This document shows, in pieces, positions 24,717 through 33,951 of a stretch of 64,000 bases of DNA; the stretch's first letter is position 1; each line of letters begins with the position of its first letter. The DNA is from Ruminococcaceae bacterium UBA3818. Lineage in GTDB: Bacteria > Bacillota > Clostridia > Oscillospirales > Ruminococcaceae. The stretch is from assembly GCA_002369315.1 (NCBI GenBank), contig DFDW01000030.1:122237-186236 (forward strand), read 5' to 3'. Made by a program: the position numbers and the translations under genes. The notes below the pieces were generated by a model that was given only the letters and a program-made list of their open reading frames with translations, had not been told where the DNA came from and ran no database searches.

Positions 24717-27053
24717 TTAAATCTGTTCCACGTCGGATACGCCGTGTTTCACACGATCGTGCTCTTCGGCGCGCTTAGCGTTGTTCCAATGATCCATCGT
24801 TCCCACCAGATAACCGGTGATGCGGCGGATTCTCTCGAACGCCTCGCTTCCGTCCCCCTCATGGCGCCCGCAGCCGGGACATTCATTGTCGATGATGCCG
24901 GTATAGCCGCAGCAGGGGTCCCGGTCGACCGGATGGTTGATGGAACCGTAGCCAATACCCGCTTCTTTCATGCAGCGAACGACCTTTTCAAAAGCGTCCA
25001 GGTTCTTCAGCGGATCGCCGTCCATTTCAATATAGGAGATATGGCCGCCGTTGGTCAGATTGTGATACGGCGCCTCCAGGCGGATTTTATCAAATGCGGA
25101 GATATTGTAGTACACCGGAACGTGGAACGAGTTGGTGTAATAATCCCGATCGGTCACGCCGGGGATAATGCCGTATTTTTGTTTATCGATGCGGACGAAC
25201 CGGCCGGAAAGTCCTTCTGCGGGAGTGGCAATCAACGAATAGTTAAATCCGGTTTTTTCGCTCATTTCATCCATGCGTTTGCGCATGTAGCCTACAATAT
25301 CCAGTCCCAGATTCTGCGCTTCCTGCGATTCCCCATGGTGTTTGCCAATCAGCGCTTTCAGGCATTCGGCCAAGCCGATGAAGCCCACCGTAAGGGTGCC
25401 GTGCTTGAGCACCTCGCCCACCTCATCATTCGGGCCCAGTTTATCCGAATCCAGCCAAACGCCCTGGCCCATGAGGAAGGGGTAATTGCGGACTTTTTTG
25501 GCTGCCTGGATTTTATAGCGGGCCATCAGCTGATTGGAAACCAAATCCAGCATACGATCCAGCTGCTCGAAGAAAAAGTCCACATTGCCGTTGGCTTTGA
25601 TCGCCAGACGGGGCAGGTTGATGGAGGTAAAACTTAAGTTGCCGCGGCCGCAGGTTACTTCACGGGTGCGGTCGTAGTTATTGGCCATAACACGGGTCCG
25701 GCAGCCCATATAGGCCACTTCGGTATTGTAGTCGCCCTCTTTGTAATACTGGAGGTTGAACGGTGCGTCGAGGAAAGAGAAGTTGGGGAACAGCCGTTTG
25801 GCCGATACCCGGCAAGCCAGCTTAAACAAATCATAGTTGGGATCGCCCGGATTGTAGTTGACCCCCTCTTTCACTTTGAAGATGTGAATGGGGAAGATCG
25901 GCGTTTCACCGTTGCCCAGGCCTGCATCCTCCGCTTTGAGAATGCACTCGATCACCATTCGGCCCTCGGGAGAAGTATCGGTGCCGTAGTTGATAGAGGA
26001 AAAAGGAACCTGCGCACCGGCGCGGGAGTGCATGGTATTCAGGTTGTGGACCAGCGCCTCCATTGCCTGATAGGTAGAACGATGGGTCTCTTTTTTGGCG
26101 TTTTTCACTGCGAACCGCTGGATTTTTTCCACCAGCTCTTCCGGAACGTATTTGGCCAGCTCCGGCGCCTCATATTCATGATAGCCGTTGTCGTCGGCCA
26201 AGACGGGATAAAGGCCGCTTTGTTTTTCCACATCGGCCGCGATTTGCTTGGCAACCGCTTCGCCGTCTTCCAGGCCGCCCAGCAATTCCAGCGCCCGTCC
26301 TACGTTGCGGGAATAGATCCGGCGATAGGTTTTGCGCACGCCGGGAGCCATGCCGTAATCGAAGTTGGGGATGCTTTGGCCGCCGTGCTGGTCGTTCTGG
26401 TTGGACTGGATGGCGATACAGGCCAGAGCTGAATAGCTGGCGATATCATTGGGTTCCCGCAAAAAGCCGTGACCGGTGCAGAAGCCGTCTTTAAACAGTT
26501 TGACAATATCGATTTGGCAGCAGGTGGTGGTCAGCGTGTAGAAATCCAGATCGTGGATGTGGATATCTCCCTCCGCGTGGGCTTTGGAGAACACCGGATC
26601 CAGCACATACATTTCGCAGAACTGCTTGGAACCCTCGGAGCCGTATTTCAGCATGGTGCCCATGGGGGTATCGCCGTCGATGTTGGCGTTTTCCCGTTTA
26701 ATGTCGTTGTCTGCCGCCGGTTTGAAAGTAAGATCCTCATAAATGCGCATCAACTTGGTGTTCATGTCACGGACACGGGTGCGCTCCGCCCGATAGAGAA
26801 TGAATTCCTTTGCGGTGCGGGCATGTCCGTTTTCGATGAGGATCTTCTCTACCGCATCCTGCACCTGCTCCACCGCGGGGCGGGTTTCATGCAACTCGTC
26901 GGTCAGGTAAGCGATGACCTTTTGGGTCAACTCTTCCGCCATTTCCCTGTCGTTGCCGCCCAAAACCTGTGCGGCCTTATAAATAGCGTCGGTTATTTTG
27001 GTGGAATCAAAAGGGACCTGCCGTCCGTCTCGCTTGATAATCATTTCAATCAT
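24717..27053 (-). CDS. nrdD: Anaerobic ribonucleoside-triphosphate reductase
   Basis: A 778-residue class III reductase. Residues ~5-95 are an ATP-cone (allosteric site, starting MIIKRDGRQVPFD). The radical domain follows, and near the end lie two Cys pairs of the zinc site (PCCGY and CPGCG) and RITGYLVG with the radical glycine at about 747. It makes dNTPs from NTPs without oxygen, using formate as reductant, and needs NrdG for activation. AAAGGACG precedes the ATG. Its promoter carries a NrdR-type operator. Confidence 0.97.
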   Translation of the reverse strand: MIEMIIKRDGRQVPFDSTKITDAIYKAAQVLGGNDREMAEELTQKVIAYLTDELHETRPAVEQVQDAVEKILIENGHARTAKEFILYRAERTRVRDMNTKLMRIYEDLTFKPAADNDIKRENANIDGDTPMGTMLKYGSEGSKQFCEMYVLDPVFSKAHAEGDIHIHDLDFYTLTTTCCQIDIVKLFKDGFCTGHGFLREPNDIASYSALACIAIQSNQNDQHGGQSIPNFDYGMAPGVRKTYRRIYSRNVGRALELLGGLEDGEAVAKQIAADVEKQSGLYPVLADDNGYHEYEAPELAKYVPEELVEKIQRFAVKNAKKETHRSTYQAMEALVHNLNTMHSRAGAQVPFSSINYGTDTSPEGRMVIECILKAEDAGLGNGETPIFPIHIFKVKEGVNYNPGDPNYDLFKLACRVSAKRLFPNFSFLDAPFNLQYYKEGDYNTEVAYMGCRTRVMANNYDRTREVTCGRGNLSFTSINLPRLAIKANGNVDFFFEQLDRMLDLVSNQLMARYKIQAAKKVRNYPFLMGQGVWLDSDKLGPNDEVGEVLKHGTLTVGFIGLAECLKALIGKHHGESQEAQNLGLDIVGYMRKRMDEMSEKTGFNYSLIATPAEGLSGRFVRIDKQKYGIIPGVTDRDYYTNSFHVPVYYNISAFDKIRLEAPYHNLTNGGHISYIEMDGDPLKNLDAFEKVVRCMKEAGIGYGSINHPVDRDPCCGYTGIIDNECPGCGRHEGDGSEAFERIRRITGYLVGTMDHWNNAKRAEEHDRVKHGVSDVEQI

Positions 27054-27167
27054 GTTACAACGTCCTTTCTGTTTTTACAAAGTGAATCAAAGGAGACCAC
27101 CGGCATATACCCGATGGACGAAAACTACTCACTGTATACTACGCATGCGGTTATTCATAAATCAACA

Positions 27168-27183
27168 CCACAATATATTGTGG
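27168..27183 (-). promoter_or_regulatory. NrdR box
   Basis: The perfect palindrome CCACAATATATTGTGG agrees with the published NrdR consensus acaCwAtATaTwGtgt at 14 of 16 positions; dyad symmetry extends two more bases on each side. It covers the region just after the predicted transcript start of nrdD, fit for repression. A second box at the usual ~32-bp distance is only poorly matched (27136-27151). Confidence 0.8.
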
Positions 27184-27199
27184 TGCGCGAACAGTTTTT

Positions 27200-27228
27200 A
27201 TTGTATAGCGAGGGAGATGAAAAGTCAA
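27200..27228 (-). promoter_or_regulatory. Promoter of nrdD
   Basis: Minus strand TTGACT, 17-base spacer, TACAAT, directly upstream of the NrdR box. Confidence 0.78.
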
Positions 27229-27298
27229 TAGGAAGACAAGATTTTGGATACTTCGCTCAAACTTTGTCACTTTGCACAATTTCCAGGAGATTCTCCTG

Positions 27299-27943
27299 TT
27301 ACAGCAGTGTCAGCAGCCCCATGATCAAAAGGGTGATGCCGCTCAGCCATGACAAATCAAAGCAGGCGCGGCCGGCTGCTTTTCGGCCGGCGGCCCCGCC
27401 TGCCAGAATACAAAACAGATTCAGGGCGGTGCAGCAGAAAAAAACGGCCCAGGGAGAGAGCCCGGAAAAACCGCCGCCCAGCCCGACAGCCACCCCATCG
27501 GCGGAAAGGGCCAAAGCCAGCGCCACCGATTCACCGGTGGAAAGGATGAGGGAACGATCAGTGTCCGCGGCAGCGGGATCGGCCCACACCCGCAGCAAAA
27601 AGCGCATTTGCAAAAAGGAGAACGAAATCTCCCGTCCCGGCTGCGGCAAACGGCGTATCAGCCGCTTGAGGGCGCTGTCGAACAGCTTAAAAAGTCCCGA
27701 TCCGCACAAAATGAGGCAGGGCAGACAGGATACCAGCGCCTTGGGCAGAAAGGGCGCAAACCATCCCGCCGCCAGAATGGAGAAAGCCAGCGCGGCTGCG
27801 GATACCGCCGACAGCACCAGCGCCGAACCGGTGGGAATGCGGATCTGACCGGCGCCGAATCCGAAAGCGGCGGCAAAGGTGTCGGCGCAGACGGCGGCGC
27901 AGAGAAAAAAGATGCGGAAAAAAGAGAGTAAAACCGCTTTCAT
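27299..27943 (-). CDS. ytaF: Sporulation membrane protein YtaF (MntP-like)
   Basis: A 214-residue protein with about six membrane helices arranged as two similar halves. CADTFAAAFGFGAGQIRIP in the first helix and ADTDRSLILSTGESVALALALSADG before the fourth are the paired Asp-containing signatures of the YtaF/MntP group. MntP relatives export manganese; YtaF itself is a sporulation-associated membrane protein of unknown transport role. GGGAGGAT precedes the start. It is a single gene, divergent from the oxidoreductase gene. Confidence 0.82.
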   Translation of the reverse strand: MKAVLLSFFRIFFLCAAVCADTFAAAFGFGAGQIRIPTGSALVLSAVSAAALAFSILAAGWFAPFLPKALVSCLPCLILCGSGLFKLFDSALKRLIRRLPQPGREISFSFLQMRFLLRVWADPAAADTDRSLILSTGESVALALALSADGVAVGLGGGFSGLSPWAVFFCCTALNLFCILAGGAAGRKAAGRACFDLSWLSGITLLIMGLLTLL

Positions 27944-28047
27944 TCCAAAATCCTCCCTTCCAAACCAGCCGCGCGCTTTTTGACAGGGCGGCTTGGAGCT
28001 CTTTGCCTATTTTATGCGGAAGAAAAAAGGAAGGTCCCTGCGGCGGC

Positions 28048-28076
28048 TTGCAAACAGATGTGAAATAGAGTAATCT
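28048..28076 (+). promoter_or_regulatory. Possible promoter of the oxidoreductase gene
   Basis: TTGCAA, 17-base spacer, TAATCT; the -10 is weak. Confidence 0.4.
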
Positions 28077-28125
28077 AACAATAAAAGAAGCGTCTCCGCC
28101 GGGTAGGGCGGCGAAAGGAGAAGGT

Positions 28126-29094
28126 ATGGAAATGTTTCGGTTCGGAATCATGGGAGCGGCGAAAATAGGCGCCAAGTTCTGCGATGCGGTACGAAAAATA
28201 CCTGGCGCGCAGGTGGCGGCGGTGTCCAGCAAGAGCCAGGAGAGGGCAGATGCGTTTGCTAGGGCCAACGGCGTGCCGGAGGCTTACGGCGACTACCGCC
28301 AGATGTTGGCGCGTCCGGACATCGACGGGGTGTATATTGATACCACCAACAATTTTCACTATGAGAATATGCTGCTGTGTTTGGAATACGGAAAGCCGTT
28401 TTTGTGCGAAAAAGCCTTTACCATCACCAAAGAGCAGGCGCAGGAGGTGTTTGCCAAAGCGGAGGAAAAGGGCCTGTTTTCCATGGAGGCCATGTGGAGC
28501 CGCTTTACCCCCGCCGTTCAGAAAGCAAAAGAGTGGATCGACAGCGGCCGAATCGGACAGATCAATTTGGCCAACTATCAGTTCTGCTTTGTATCCGGAA
28601 ACGATGCTTCGCACCGGCTGAACGCACCGGAATTGGGAGGCGGAGCCAATCGGGATATCGGTGTCTACGCGTTTGAGATCCTGTCCTACCTGGTGAATCA
28701 GCCCCTGTTGGAGGCAAAGACCATGGCCAGCCGCTTCCCCTATGGTTCCGATTGTACCGACGGGATGCTTCTGCGGTTTGAACATGCCATTGCTTCGACA
28801 CAGGTGAGTTTTCGCGCCATTGCGCCGGAGACCGCATGGTTCTGCGGCGATCGGGGAAGCATTCAGCTTTTGGGCGGACACAAAGGCGGCGGCGCGGTGT
28901 TGTATGGACCGGACCGGCAGGAGATTGAGCGGTTTGAGCAGCCGGAAGAAAACGGTTTTGTGTATGAAATCGAAGAATTTATCCGGGGTGTGCGGGAGCA
29001 AAAACTGGAAAGCGACGTGATCCCCCACCGGGATACGCTTTTGTGTATGGAACTGTTTGATTTGTGCGACCGGGAAAACCCGTGGGAGAAGTAA
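28126..29094 (+). CDS. Gfo/Idh/MocA family NAD(P)-dependent oxidoreductase
   Basis: A 322-residue protein. The N-terminal Rossmann fold begins FGIMGAAKIGAKFC, then DGVYIDTTNNFHYE, and CEKAFTITKEQA matches the EKP-type motif with Lys. The C-terminal alpha/beta domain includes LGGGANRDIGVYAFE, where the Asp is the usual catalytic-region residue. It resembles dimeric dihydrodiol dehydrogenase-like members; substrate probably a sugar or cyclitol. GAAAGGAGAAGG precedes the ATG. It forms an operon with the next gene (4 bases apart). Confidence 0.87.
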   Translation: MEMFRFGIMGAAKIGAKFCDAVRKIPGAQVAAVSSKSQERADAFARANGVPEAYGDYRQMLARPDIDGVYIDTTNNFHYENMLLCLEYGKPFLCEKAFTITKEQAQEVFAKAEEKGLFSMEAMWSRFTPAVQKAKEWIDSGRIGQINLANYQFCFVSGNDASHRLNAPELGGGANRDIGVYAFEILSYLVNQPLLEAKTMASRFPYGSDCTDGMLLRFEHAIASTQVSFRAIAPETAWFCGDRGSIQLLGGHKGGGAVLYGPDRQEIERFEQPEENGFVYEIEEFIRGVREQKLESDVIPHRDTLLCMELFDLCDRENPWEK

Positions 29095-29098
29095 AAAG

Positions 29099-29629
29099 AT
29101 GGCACAGTTGGAACTAATAAGAGGCGAATACGGACTGGAAGGAGAAGTACATCTGCCTGCCTGGGAAAACTGGCAGATAGAGGAGGAAGTGCGTCCCATC
29201 CGGCTGGATTTTGGCGGGGACCGGGTGGATGAGGGACAGGAACTGACCGAAAGCTACCGAAAAGCGCTGACCTATCTGTTCGCGGCGCAGGAGCAGGTGA
29301 AAGACGCGCTTCTGAATGGAATTTTGCAGCACTTGGCCGACGAGGAAGCGGACTTGCTGGGCGGCTGTCTGGAAGATGATTTCAGCATGCCCGGGCTGCC
29401 CCGGGCACAGGAAACGGGCGATTTGCTGGGCGAACTGCAGTTGGAAGAAATCCATGTTCTGCCGGTGGAAAAGGACGGACTTTGCTATATGGGCTATGTC
29501 TTTGGCTGCCGCTGGGACGAAGACGGTTTGGGCGTGATGGTTCACGGCTGCCGGGTTGTGGAAGTAGGCGGCCGGGACACCGCGCTGCTGTGCTGGCTGG
29601 CAGAGGACGACCTAAGACATTTCCATTGA
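29099..29629 (+). CDS. DUF6985-like uncharacterised protein
   Basis: A 176-residue acidic soluble protein. The segment FGCRWDEDGLGVMVHGCRVVEVGGRDTALL matches, by eye, the conserved end of DUF6985/immunity-type proteins (W-D-E-GLG-V-hG-RV-eVGG-dTA). Function unknown; some relatives neutralise toxins, but no toxin gene is adjacent. The ATG at 29099 follows the oxidoreductase stop by 4 bases with GGGAGAAG upstream, so it is in the same operon. An earlier ATG at 29057 would overlap the oxidoreductase extensively. Confidence 0.6.
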   Translation: MAQLELIRGEYGLEGEVHLPAWENWQIEEEVRPIRLDFGGDRVDEGQELTESYRKALTYLFAAQEQVKDALLNGILQHLADEEADLLGGCLEDDFSMPGLPRAQETGDLLGELQLEEIHVLPVEKDGLCYMGYVFGCRWDEDGLGVMVHGCRVVEVGGRDTALLCWLAEDDLRHFH

Positions 29630-29654
29630 CTTTTGGCCGGTCGAATCCTATAAT
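29626..29654 (+). promoter_or_regulatory. Promoter of the M24 aminopeptidase gene
   Basis: TTGACT, 17-base spacer, perfect TATAAT, overlapping the preceding stop. Confidence 0.82.
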
Positions 29655-29723
29655 AAAGGGGAAAAAGCAGTTTTTCCGGTTTATGGAAAACCGGAATCTG
29701 AAAGAATGTTAGGAGAGAGCAAA

Positions 29724-30806
29724 ATGAGCCAGTTGAACCGTACCCGTATTAACAATGTGCTGAAGAGGATGACGGAAGCAGGCGTCGAGCAGATGATCGT
29801 CACCTCCCCCGTTTCCATTTTTTATCTGACTGGGGAGATGGTCCATCCCGGGGAGCGCTGCCTGGCGCTGTATTTGAATACCGACGGCAACGTAACGCTG
29901 GTGGTCAACCAGCTGCACAACTATATTAAGCTCGACGGGGCCAAGGTGGTCTTTTTCCACGATACCGAGGACCCGGTTGCGATCCTGGCCAAGGAAGTCA
30001 AGCCCGGCAAGCTGGGCGTGGATAAGGAATGGCCGGCCCGTTTTCTCATCCATATGATGGAATTGCGGCCCGACGCGCCGGTAATGAACGGCTCGATTTT
30101 TGTGGACATGACCCGCATGATCAAGGACGCTGAGGAGCAGGAGAAACTGCGCAGATCCTCTGCGATGAACGACCGGGTGGTGGCAAAATCCATCGAGGCG
30201 ATTCGAGAAGGATTGTCCGAAGTGGATCTGGCGGAAAAGGTCAACGAATTCTTCGCGGCAGAGGGCGCGGCGGTTAAGAACCTGTGCATCGTCGCTTACG
30301 GAAAATACTGCGCGATTCCGCATCATGGGCCGTCCAAGGAAGTATTCCTGCAGCCCGGCGACAACGTGCTGTTTGACATTGGCAAAAACCTGGACGGATA
30401 TTACAGCGATATGACCCGTACCGTTTGCTACAAATCGGCTACAGATTTGCAGAAGAAGGTCTATGATCTGGTGCTGGAGGCCAATATGGCGGCCATCGCG
30501 GCGGTGAAACCCGGCGTGCGGGCCTGCGATGTGGATGCGGCGGCGCGGAATGTCATTACCAAAGCGGGTTACGGCGAGTATTTTACCCACCGCACCGGCC
30601 ATAATATCGGCATTGAGGTTCATGAGTGGCCGGACATCAGTTCCACCAACGACATGCCGCTGGTTCCCGGCATGTGCTTTTCCATTGAGCCCGGTATTTA
30701 TCTGCCGGATTCGGTTGGTGTGCGGATCGAGGACCTGGTCATCGTAACCGAAAACGGCTGCGAAGTGCTCAATCATTACACCAAAGATTTCCAGATCGTC
30801 GGTTAA
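29724..30806 (+). CDS. M24 family Xaa-Pro aminopeptidase/dipeptidase
   Basis: A 360-residue cytoplasmic metallopeptidase with an N-terminal creatinase-like domain (~1-130) and a C-terminal pita-bread domain. The five metal ligands are present: Asp and Asp in LFDIGKNLDGYYSDMTRT, His in HRTGHNIGIEVHEWP, Glu in FSIEPGIYLP, and Glu in VRIEDLVIVT. It removes residues before proline from peptides. AGGAGAG lies six bases before the chosen ATG. It has its own promoter and terminator. Confidence 0.93.
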   Translation: MSQLNRTRINNVLKRMTEAGVEQMIVTSPVSIFYLTGEMVHPGERCLALYLNTDGNVTLVVNQLHNYIKLDGAKVVFFHDTEDPVAILAKEVKPGKLGVDKEWPARFLIHMMELRPDAPVMNGSIFVDMTRMIKDAEEQEKLRRSSAMNDRVVAKSIEAIREGLSEVDLAEKVNEFFAAEGAAVKNLCIVAYGKYCAIPHHGPSKEVFLQPGDNVLFDIGKNLDGYYSDMTRTVCYKSATDLQKKVYDLVLEANMAAIAAVKPGVRACDVDAAARNVITKAGYGEYFTHRTGHNIGIEVHEWPDISSTNDMPLVPGMCFSIEPGIYLPDSVGVRIEDLVIVTENGCEVLNHYTKDFQIVG

Positions 30807-30908
30807 CTGCCGGCAGTGATGAGGCCGGAAGAACCGCCGGATTTTCTGTAAAAAACCTCGGCTGTGCACCCTTTGACAGTCGGCCGAAATATCAAACGGC
30901 AGCCGGTG

Positions 30909-30945
30909 CCCGCAGGAGACTTTGCCGCTCCTGCGGGTTTTCTTT
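30909..30945 (+). terminator. Terminator of the M24 aminopeptidase gene
   Basis: Perfect 10-bp stem CCCGCAGGAG, 9-base loop, T-rich tail. Confidence 0.88.
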
Positions 30946-30968
30946 GTCCATTTTTCGCGGCTTTTGGC

Positions 30969-30997
30969 TTTACAGCGGAGAAAGGGTATATTATACT
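30969..30997 (+). promoter_or_regulatory. Promoter of the 260-residue membrane protein gene
   Basis: TTTACA, 17-base spacer, TATACT. Confidence 0.68.
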
Positions 30998-31029
30998 GAA
31001 AAAAGAAGCAATCGAAAGGGCGGCGGCAA

Positions 31030-31812
31030 ATGGAGCAGGATACCGTACAAATCGTAAAGCGAACCGTTGGATTGCTGCTGCTTTTGGTATTGGCGGCAGG
31101 TATTGCCGGCGTACTGCTGTGGCGTTTTGGCAGTCCGTGGGGAGCGTCCGGCGCGCAGAAAGACATCCAGGCGTATGTGGAGCAGACTTATTCCGGCCAA
31201 AACCTGAAGGTGGACCGGGTGTCTTATAACCTTGCTACCCGTGGGTATCAGGCGCGGGTGGAAAGTGAAACAAGGGAAGATGTGTTTTTTATCGTATCGG
31301 CGAAAGACGGTGAAATCCTCTCAGACAGCTATGAAGCGGACGTAGAGCAAAAGGGAAATACCGTCCGCCGGCTGGAAGAGACCTATACCGAATTGGTACG
31401 AAAACAGCTGGAAGAAGCGGCATTGTCTGCCCCGGTGCAGGCATCCGTCCATCTGGACAGCGCAAGCGTCGGAGCGGTGCGGCTTGGAATGGCGTTTTCC
31501 ATGGAAAATGCGCTGCAATACAACCTGATGCTGGAGGGCACAGCCGATGATCCTTCGCCGGAGGCGGCGGCCCGGCTTTTGGAAGAAGTTTATGCCCGGA
31601 TGGACACGGCGGGATACGGGTTCTCTTTCTACGGAGTTCAGCTGGAAAACGATGGGGCGTCGGTCACGGCCGCGCAGGTGACGCCGGCGCAGATCAAAGG
31701 CGGAAATCTGGCGCGAATCTTTCAGTTGGCGCTGGAGGGGGATACGGAAAGCGGCGTGTATCTTGTCACGCGCGGGCCGGAAAAAGCACAGGAAGAATCG
31801 ACCGGAGAATAA
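31030..31812 (+). CDS. Membrane-anchored extracellular protein, YfjL-like N-terminal part
   Basis: A 260-residue protein with one N-terminal membrane span (about residues 12-33, a run of Leu/Val/Ala), and an extracellular remainder. Residues ~45-100 (IQAYVEQTYSGQNLKVDRVSY and YQARVESETREDVFFIVS) resemble the YfjL-type fold, where a short helix is followed by strands. The C-terminal half has no recognised family. AAAGGGCGG before the ATG acts as ribosome site. Single gene between a promoter and the transporter gene; no clear terminator follows. Function unknown. Confidence 0.65.
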   Translation: MEQDTVQIVKRTVGLLLLLVLAAGIAGVLLWRFGSPWGASGAQKDIQAYVEQTYSGQNLKVDRVSYNLATRGYQARVESETREDVFFIVSAKDGEILSDSYEADVEQKGNTVRRLEETYTELVRKQLEEAALSAPVQASVHLDSASVGAVRLGMAFSMENALQYNLMLEGTADDPSPEAAARLLEEVYARMDTAGYGFSFYGVQLENDGASVTAAQVTPAQIKGGNLARIFQLALEGDTESGVYLVTRGPEKAQEESTGE

Positions 31813-31915
31813 AATAGGGTCAAAACATGGCAGGCGGATCGGAAACGGTCCGCTTTTTGATTGCAAAAATAAAAAAGATAATTTGCAGGAAATGGCGCAA
31901 TCAACTACTTTTTAC

Positions 31916-31944
31916 TTGCGCGCCGTGTAAAATTCATGTAAAAT
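31916..31944 (+). promoter_or_regulatory. Possible promoter of the Na/Pi transporter gene
   Basis: TTGCGC, 17-base spacer, TAAAAT; an alternative -10 (TAAAAT at 31928) lacks a well-placed -35. Confidence 0.45.
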
Positions 31945-31996
31945 AATTGTTGAATAAAGAAGAAAAACGAATAAGAAAAGTATAGGAGTGATTCGT

Positions 31997-33763
31997 TTGA
32001 CAGTGATGTCTGTCATTACCCTCTGCGGAGGGATCGGGCTGTTTTTGTATGGGATGAAGCTGTTGAGTTCATCTTTGGAGCGCATTGCCGGTGCGGGGCT
32101 GGAAAAAACCCTGGAAAAGCTCACCAGCAATCGCTTAAAAGGGGTCGCGTTGGGCGCGGTTGTCACAGCGGCAATCCAAAGTTCCGCTGCTACAGCGATC
32201 ATGGCTGTGGGGTTTGTTAATGCTGGAATCATGAAATTGGTCCAGGCAGTACCTGTCATCCTGGGCGCCAATATCGGTACCACGGTAACCGGTCAGATTT
32301 TGCGATTGGGCGATATTTCCAATGATAATATTTTTTTAATGTTGCTGAAGCCGGCTTCTTTCGCGCCGTTATGTATTGCGGTGGGTGCGACGATTCTTCT
32401 GATGTCCAAGAAAAAACGGACCAAGGATATCGCCTCGATTTTGATTGGCTTCGGCATTTTATTTGTAGGAATGACCACAATGGAGAGCACCCTTGCCCCG
32501 TTAAAAGATTCCGAGTCGTTTCAGCGGATCTTCTTTTTGTTTAAGAACCCGCTGCTGGGTGTGGCGGTGGGTGCGCTGATCACGGCGATCCTGCAGAGCT
32601 CTTCCGCGTCGGTAGGCGTTCTGCAGGCGATTTCTTCCACCGGTACGGTTACCTTCTCCATGGCGGCCCCGATCATCATGGGGCAGAATATCGGCAAATG
32701 TGTAACCGTATTGATCGCCAGCATCGGCACCAGCAAAAAAGCCAAACGCGCGGTTTATATTGACCTGATCGTCAACATGCTGGGCGCGGCATTCTTTTTG
32801 GTCGTGGTATACGGGTACCAGGCCCTGGTGGGATTCCCCTTTTGGGATAATGTTGTGAACCGCGGAAATATCGCGGATTTCCATTCCCTTTTCAATATTG
32901 TCACCTGTATTTTGGTGTTCCCCTTTACCAACCAGCTGATCAAATTCTCCCGGCGGTTGGTAAAAGACGGAGAAGCCTCCAAAATCGAGGAGGGGCTGGC
33001 AGCGCTCAACGATATTTTCCTCAACACACCTTCTGTGGCCTTGGAGCAATGTAAAAAGGCAATTCTGAGCATGGGCGAGACCGTGCAGGAGAATTTCGAA
33101 ATCGCAGTGGGATTGTTTGAAAAGTACGACGAGAAGAAAGTGCAGAAGCTGGAGGAAAACGAAAAGTTTTTGGACCGGACAGAATCGGTCATGGTAGAGT
33201 ACCTTTTAAAAATCACCGCCAAGGATATCAGCATTCCGGACAGCCGTTTGGCCACCGAAATTATGCACTCGGTCAGCGACTTTGAGAAAATCGGCGACTA
33301 TTGCGGCCATCTGGCGGAGGAAGCGGAACGGCACAGCGAGCAAAACGTGACCTTTTCCGCTGACGGCCAGCGGGAATTTACCTACGCGGCAGAAGCGGTG
33401 CGGGCGATTATCGGTATGACCGTGCAGGCTTACGCGGAGGAGAATGCGGTGATCGCCGCGCGGGTGGAACCGTTGGAGGAAACGGTGGATCTGATGGAAG
33501 AAACCTTGAAAAACAAGCATATCGAGCGGCTGCAAAGCGGTACCTGCAGCACAAAAAGCGGCATTTCCTTTGTGGAAGTGCTCAATGCTATGGACCGGAT
33601 CGCCAGCCATTGCGCCAACATCGCTTTGCATTTGACCCAGCGGCTGAGCAGCGACAGCTTTGACGCCCATGCCCATCTGCGCAATTCCCACGACGGGGTG
33701 CCGGACGAATACAAAGCGCTGTGCCATTATTACGAATCGCAGTATCTGGAACCGATTAAATAG
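31997..33763 (+). CDS. Na+/phosphate cotransporter family protein with PhoU-like domain
   Basis: A 588-residue protein of the NptA/YjbB type. Two inverted membrane repeats carry the diagnostic QSSAATAI (near residue 61) and LQSSSASVGVLQA motifs, and GANIGTTVTG lies in the first repeat. The C-terminal ~240 cytoplasmic residues are helical and PhoU-like. It would move phosphate with sodium; a regulatory PhoU tail is common in Firmicutes. The best start is TTG at 31997, eight bases after AGGAG; a GTG at 31988 overlaps that site. No phoU, pst or phoBR gene is nearby. Confidence 0.92.
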   Translation: MTVMSVITLCGGIGLFLYGMKLLSSSLERIAGAGLEKTLEKLTSNRLKGVALGAVVTAAIQSSAATAIMAVGFVNAGIMKLVQAVPVILGANIGTTVTGQILRLGDISNDNIFLMLLKPASFAPLCIAVGATILLMSKKKRTKDIASILIGFGILFVGMTTMESTLAPLKDSESFQRIFFLFKNPLLGVAVGALITAILQSSSASVGVLQAISSTGTVTFSMAAPIIMGQNIGKCVTVLIASIGTSKKAKRAVYIDLIVNMLGAAFFLVVVYGYQALVGFPFWDNVVNRGNIADFHSLFNIVTCILVFPFTNQLIKFSRRLVKDGEASKIEEGLAALNDIFLNTPSVALEQCKKAILSMGETVQENFEIAVGLFEKYDEKKVQKLEENEKFLDRTESVMVEYLLKITAKDISIPDSRLATEIMHSVSDFEKIGDYCGHLAEEAERHSEQNVTFSADGQREFTYAAEAVRAIIGMTVQAYAEENAVIAARVEPLEETVDLMEETLKNKHIERLQSGTCSTKSGISFVEVLNAMDRIASHCANIALHLTQRLSSDSFDAHAHLRNSHDGVPDEYKALCHYYESQYLEPIK

Positions 33764-33782
33764 TTCGGAAAAGGAAAGACCC

Positions 33783-33821
33783 AAAAGCCGCCTTTGGCCA
33801 TTGCCAAAGGCGGCTTTTTTT
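33783..33821 (+). terminator. Terminator of the Na/Pi transporter gene
   Basis: Perfect 16-bp stem (AAAAGCCGCCTTTGGC), CATT loop, T run. Confidence 0.95.
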
Positions 33822-33883
33822 GCGCGCCCTCTCCGCGTGTGGGCGGCGGTGGGCGCAGAATGCCGTGTGGAGGAACGGAAAAC

Positions 33884-33912
33884 TTGACAAATAATGACTA
33901 CAGGTGTAGACT
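33884..33912 (+). promoter_or_regulatory. Promoter of the blaI-blaR1-like operon
   Basis: Perfect TTGACA, 17-base spacer, TAGACT. Operator 1 covers the spacer and the -10. Confidence 0.85.
33897..33910 (+). promoter_or_regulatory. BlaI-type operator 1
   Basis: Dyad ACTACA-GG-TGTAGA (one base off symmetry), with the TACA/TGTA core of BlaI/MecI sites, placed over the -10 element. Confidence 0.85.
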
Positions 33913-33920
33913 GAATTTAA

Positions 33921-33934
33921 ACTACAAATGTAGT
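33921..33934 (+). promoter_or_regulatory. BlaI-type operator 2
   Basis: Perfect dyad ACTACA-AA-TGTAGT, 24 bases from operator 1 centre to centre and covering the start of the transcript. Confidence 0.9.
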
Positions 33935-33951
33935 CAACATGGAGGGATGGT

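Noticed and set aside
28126..29629. Oxidoreductase plus DUF6985-like gene as a toxin-immunity locus
   Set aside because: No toxin domain or secretion signal is next to the immunity-like gene; the only link is to a metabolic oxidoreductase.
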